Positions 54,701 through 60,700 of a stretch of DNA of 64,000 bases are shown here, in pieces (positions within the stretch are counted from its first letter, which is position 1; every line of letters starts with the position of its first letter). This DNA is from Doris montereyensis. Taxonomy: Eukaryota; Mollusca; Gastropoda; Nudibranchia; Dorididae. The notes under the pieces are model-generated. The model ran no database searches, was not told where the DNA came from, and saw nothing but the letters and a program-made list of their open reading frames with translations. The stretch lies in contig JAXRKP010000612.1 of the NCBI GenBank assembly GCA_037039925.1, positions 77,501-141,500 of the forward strand. Reading direction: 5' to 3'. Both the position numbers and the translations under genes were made by a program.

Positions 54701-57700
54701 CTGCCAAAATGCTGGGCCACCTCCTGTCCAACACTGCCAGGCTGATCAAACCGTACATGGTTCCCATCATGGATGTAAGTCACCAGATAACAAGCGGTTT
54801 TGGTAGTTTAAGGTGGACTTGGTAGTTTAAGGGAGACTTGGTAGTCTAAGGGAGACTTGGTAGTTTAAGGGAGACTTGGTAGTCTAAGGGAAACTTGGTA
54901 GTCTAAGGAGACTTGGTAGTCTAAGGGAGACTTGGTAGTCTAAGGAGACTTGGTAGTCTAAGGGAGACTTGGTAGTCTAAGGGAGACTTGGTAGTCTAAG
55001 GGGACTTGGTAGTTTAAGGGAGACTTGGTGGTTTAAGGGAGACTTGGTAGTCTAAGGGAGACTTGGTAGTCTAAGGAGACTTGGTACTCCAGACAGAGGC
55101 AAGGTGCCAGTTTCTCAATCAAAAGGTCGAGGGTATAAGCCTTGGCAGATTCAAAAGTTTTTTCAATTAAAAAAAAAAAATCGCACCGTAACCGTAACCC
55201 CCCTCCCATTGTCCAGGTAGTTGGACCGACATTTTGTCCTGTCAGAGATGGGCGATAGAAAGGAATTCCATTTACAGATCACAATATATTTTGTACATGT
55301 TAAAGGACCTTTGACCTTTTTACAGGGCTGTCTGGGCTAAATTTAAATCTCCTACCAAAACCGAAACCCCAAGATCACCTTAGTTGTGGATGTGGTTTAA
55401 TTTAAATTACATTGGGTTTGTGCAAGGGTGTTTTTTGGGTTTGTGCAAGGGTGTTTTTGGGGTTTGTGACTGGTTGTTTTTTGGGTTTGTGACTGGTTGT
55501 TTTTTGGGTTTGTGACAGGGTGTTTCTTGGGTTTGTGACTGGGTGTTTTTTGGGTTTGTGACTGGGTGTTTTTTGGGTTTGTGACTGGTTGTTTTTTGGG
55601 TTTGTGACTGGGTTTTTTGGGTTTGTGACTGGGTGTTTTTTGGGTTTGTGACTGGTTGTTTTTTGGGTTTGTGACTGGGTGGTTTTTTGGGTTTGTGACT
55701 GGTTTTTTGGGTTTGTGACTGGGTGTTTTTGGGTTTGACTGGGTGTTTTTGGGTTTGTGACTGGGTGTTTTTTGGGTTGTGACTGGTTTTTTTTTATTAT
55801 TTGTGATCTTGTTTTTTGGGTTTGTGACTGGGTGTTTTTGGGTTTGTGACTGGGTGTTTTTTGGGTTTGTGACTGGGTGTTTTTTGGGTTTGTGGTTTTT
55901 TTATTATTATTTGTGACTGGGTGTTTTTGGGTTTTGTGACTGTGTGTTTTTCTTACTTCTTGTGAAGAAGACAAAGAAAGAGTGTTTCAGTCAGAAACTG
56001 TTGAGTTCGGGAAACATAGCAATAATAGACATTCTTTTTTCAAACTGGCAAGTCCTATTTCTTTGTACCTTTAAGGCTATCTTATGTTTGTTGTCTAACG
56101 ATTCTTATAGTGACTTACTAAAACACGCTACGCCATTTCCTGAGAGTGCTTGAAGTTAGTGAAAAAACGTAACCCAATGTCTTTAAACAATGATATTAAG
56201 AACAAAGTGTTTTTATTTTGAGGATTATTTGTATCAGAGGTGTGATAAAAAAAAAAAGAAGGGTGGTGAATATAAACGTTACAACAAAGAAAGACATTAA
56301 AAACAATCACTTGTTTCTTTTTATTCTTTTACTTCTGTTGAAGAGTTTGAAAACATTTCAAAATTTGCATATCTGATTCCTGTGACATTATGTATAAATA
56401 CCAAGATAAAAGAAAATGTTTATCTGGAGATGAGATATAAAAAAAAACAAGAGAAGAAAATCAGATTCCCAAAGATCAACATCATAAATAACATTGTCCG
56501 AATGTCATCCATTAAACTAGGGAGGGAAATAATTTTGTCCGTGAGAAGATCATTTTTATTATCTTTTGTTTTGTTTTGCATCCAGTTTCTCTGGAGAAAA
56601 GCAAAAGGAATTAGAAACCATTGGTATACTTGTTTCTTTTCATATTTTGTGTTGTGTGTGTGTGTGTGTTTTTATTTATTGTTGTTTTCCCCCATAGAAA
56701 GCATTGCTTCTGTAAATCACCATGCAAACATTTATTACTAACCTTTTATCGTATCTCTTCAAATCGGGCAGTCCTGATTCCCAAGCTGAAAGAGTCCGAC
56801 CAGAACCCCAGCGTTACCATCAGCGTCTTGCAGGCCATTGGAGAGCAGGCCCAGGTAATGCCTTTATTCATCTATTGGTTTCTGCCATACAGGTCTATTA
56901 TAAGCTATCAAAGAATCAATGATAGACTTAAAATATGTACTGAGTCATGACTTTGTAACTCTTTTATCATTACAATTGAATTCAATTTTTCAATTTAAAA
57001 TTTCTTTATTGTCGTAACGTTATACCAAAAAAATAGGATACAAGCAGATTATATAAAAGGGATATAACTTGATAAAAGTCTGATGGGCTCTTCACCGACA
57101 TTTCAATGAGAAAATATTACTTACATGTTAACTGAGATGAGATTAAGAATCTAGTTTGTAATAATCTACAGTTATATATAATAAAAAAAATGATACACAT
57201 AGAGCAAATAACACAATGACAATCTTTACCATTCCACATCAAAATGAGATTTTTGAATTGATCAAAATTTGTTTCAGATCTAAAAGGTTTTAGTAATTTG
57301 TTCCACAGAACTGCAGCAGGGTATATTAAAATGATTTGTTATTTAATGACAATCTTCACCATTCCACATTAAAATGAGATTTTTTGAATTGATCAAAATT
57401 TGTTTCAGATCTAAAAGTTTCAGTAATTTGTTTTGCAGAACGGCAGCAGGGTATATTAAAATGATTTTGTTTTTTATGCTGGACACGCTATCAACTCATT
57501 GCATTGTTTGATTTTCTTCTGTCAGGTGAGTGGGCTTGACATCAAGCAGTGGATGGACCAGCTTCTGCCTATCATCCTTGACATGCTACAGGATTCTTCC
57601 TCTGTGCAGAAGAGAGAGGTGATGGTTAATCTTGGGGAGAAAAACATCTTGATAATTTAAGTACACATCTTATGATGTGTTGGCCTGCTGCTTTACTATT

Positions 57701-60700
57701 CATTTGGGGGTAGGGGAGGAGGAGGAGGGAGGAGGAGGAGGAGGAGGGAGGAGGAGGGAGACAGACAGACAGACAGACCGACAGACAGACAGAGAGCGAG
57801 CACAAATAAAGAAACGATAACAATATAAGATGTTTAAGTCCTAGATAAAGAATAAAACCCAATCACAAATCAATGGAAGACAAAAACAGAAAAAAAGGCT
57901 GTCACTTTATGTTCCCTGCTCGGACGTTCCATACAGGTGGCGCTGTGGACCTTGGGACAGCTGGTTGAGAACACTGGCTGTGTGGTGGAGCCCTACAGAC
58001 GATACCCATCCCTCCTGGATGTCTACTCAATTTCCTCAAGACCGAACAATCTCCAACTATAAGAAGAGAGGTGGTGTCGATCAGTGATAAGTTTAAACCT
58101 GTTTTGACTGATTCTGATGCATCTCATTTTTATGTTGAAACTTTGATCGCTTGTTACAATATAGGATGTGGTAGATTCGATCCAATTTGTAAGGAGTTTG
58201 TTCATAGAGAATAAACGATTTCTTTACACAAAATGTAACCCCTTTAACCCTGGCCCTGAGCCTTACTTTCCCCAACATCTGAGACGCTGAGCATGTTCAG
58301 CATGATGTCAGCATCTGGTGCCGCTTGGTCAATCTAAATATAGAATAAACCAAAACAAGTGACGTAGTACAGTCCAGTGGCCCACCACAGTGCACCAGCT
58401 ATATAGGAATGAAGGCACTCGCTAGGTTACATGTAGGTTGCACTCGGCATGCAATAGAATGAAAAATGACGAAATAAGTGACGTAGTACAGTCCAGTGGC
58501 CTACACAGTGCACTAGGTATATAGGAACGAAGGCACTCAAAGGAAATAGTGGCGTGGTACAGTAGGTCCAGCTCTGGTCTGTCAGGTTAATGTGTGGATA
58601 GTTATTCTGGCTTTGGCTACAGAGGAAGATGACATGATTATGTTTTTCGAAAGGATTGTTACAATCATAGAAATAAGATTCACTTTCCGTTTATAATAAG
58701 TGCAAGTAAATCCTAAACGATTTGCAGAATTAGGAAAACAAGTCGTGACGCCAGATTAACTAATATGGTTGTAATTAGAGCTAGACCCACTTTTGAGGAA
58801 ACCGACGTCGATTCTCTCTCTCTATTTCTCTTACAAAGCATTTCAAGAAGCTCAAATGTTTACCTGATGTTAATTCAAATTTGTTTCTTTAAGCACTGGT
58901 GATGAGAGAATAAAGTTTACTCCTTGTTAAATACTAGAAACTTTTGTTTACTCTTGCCACCCAAAATTTGACTTAAGACACCACGTTAATCTGGGGTTGT
59001 GAAGTGCTTGTTAACTTGTCATTCAAGTTTTGGTATGAATTAGTTTCGTTAGTGTGCATGGAAATAACACACTATGGAATGTATAATTTGATCAGAATTA
59101 TTTGTTTTTGTCTACTTTTTCTGGTAAAAAATCATGTTTGTTTGTTTTTTCCCCTTCTCCTCAACTAATTACTAATCATAACAAGACTTTTTTTCCTCAA
59201 CTAAGGCGAAACAGTATTTAAAATTTGTGGACTTATCCAGCATTTTGACACAACGCTTATTTTTTTCCATTAGGTGATACGTGTTCTTGGTCTGTTGGGT
59301 GCCCTTGACCCTCACAAACACCGTATGAACCTTGGCGTCATCAGCGAATCAGAGGGGGCCACAGCAAGTCAGAGTACAAACTGGGCACCCAGGATGCTGG
59401 ATCTGAAAGTAAGATTTATAAAACATAAATGTTAGTTCATGTAGTTGAAAGAAAAGAAAGATCGCTCAGAAATTATGATCTCTTATTTATTATCAGAAAG
59501 TGTTGTCTTGCGGCGAATTTTCTCTCTTGTGAACTTTTTTATCTTTTGCCCCCTTTGACAGATGTAAACTTGAGCGACCTGGATGAGCTCCTGCTCTGTC
59601 CTTGGAGGAATTCTACCCGCCGTAGCATTCAATTTGCTCATGCGCATCATCAGGGACCCGTCGCTGTCACAGCACCACAAGATGGTGGTTCAAGCCATCA
59701 CCATCATCTTCAAGTCCCTCAACATCAAGTGCGTGCCCTACATCCAGACCGTCATTCCGGCCTATCTCACAGTTTTTCACTCTGCTGATTCCAGCTTCAG
59801 GGAGGTTAGTTTCATAACAGATGAGTGTTTTAACTCATTCCGTACTTGACCTAGATTCCCCTGTGAGTCACGGCTGGACACGCCCATTTTACAGATTTTT
59901 TGTTTTATCCACCCTGCTCTCAAACATTCATCCTTCTTGCTTTCCATGACTTCCAACATACACATATTATATATGAAATTGAAGGTAATGAATGGCGAAT
60001 TACACAAAAATGTGTTTGAGATGATTTGGGGTATTGGAAAAAGAAAATAACAGGTAAACTATAAATCTCATAAAAATGGAGCAATTTACATATATTTTGT
60101 TTTCACTTACTTGAGTTATATCTCACCTAATCCTTCTTCTATGGCAATAGAAATTTTTGTACAGGTGCATAATCCATTTAGAAATGTTTTGTGAAAGTTT
60201 GATTGTTTTACTATTGTCCAAAAGAAAGTTATGCCCAAAAACCTAAATGTCCCACTCGGCCGAATAAAATGAACGAATTGAAAGCCGCTATCCACTCTCC
60301 TTTCCATGACTTCCACCATACACAAATTATATATGAAATTGAAGGTAATGAAACGGCGAATTACATAAAAATGTGTTTGAGATGATTTGGGGTATTGGAA
60401 AAAAGAAAAGAGAGGTAAATTAAAAATCACATAAAAATGAAACAATTTATATATATTTTTTTCCACTTACTTGAGTTATATCTCAGCTAATTCTACTCTA
60501 TGGCAATGAAATTTTGTGTACAGGTGCATAATCCAATTAAAAATGTTTTGTGAAAGTTTTTCTTATTTTACTATGATCCAAAAGAAAGTTATGCACAAAA
60601 ACCTAAATGTCCTCTCGGCCGAATAAAACGAACAAACTGAAAAGCCGATATCCACTCTCCTCCTTCCTTCTCGTCTATTACTGCAGATTTAGTCTGGTGT

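Noticed and set aside
55402..55974. A 190-codon NPKN/QTQK repeat frame on the - strand
   Set aside because: It is the complement of the 22-25-bp minisatellite; unit length varies and there is no start context or conserved end.
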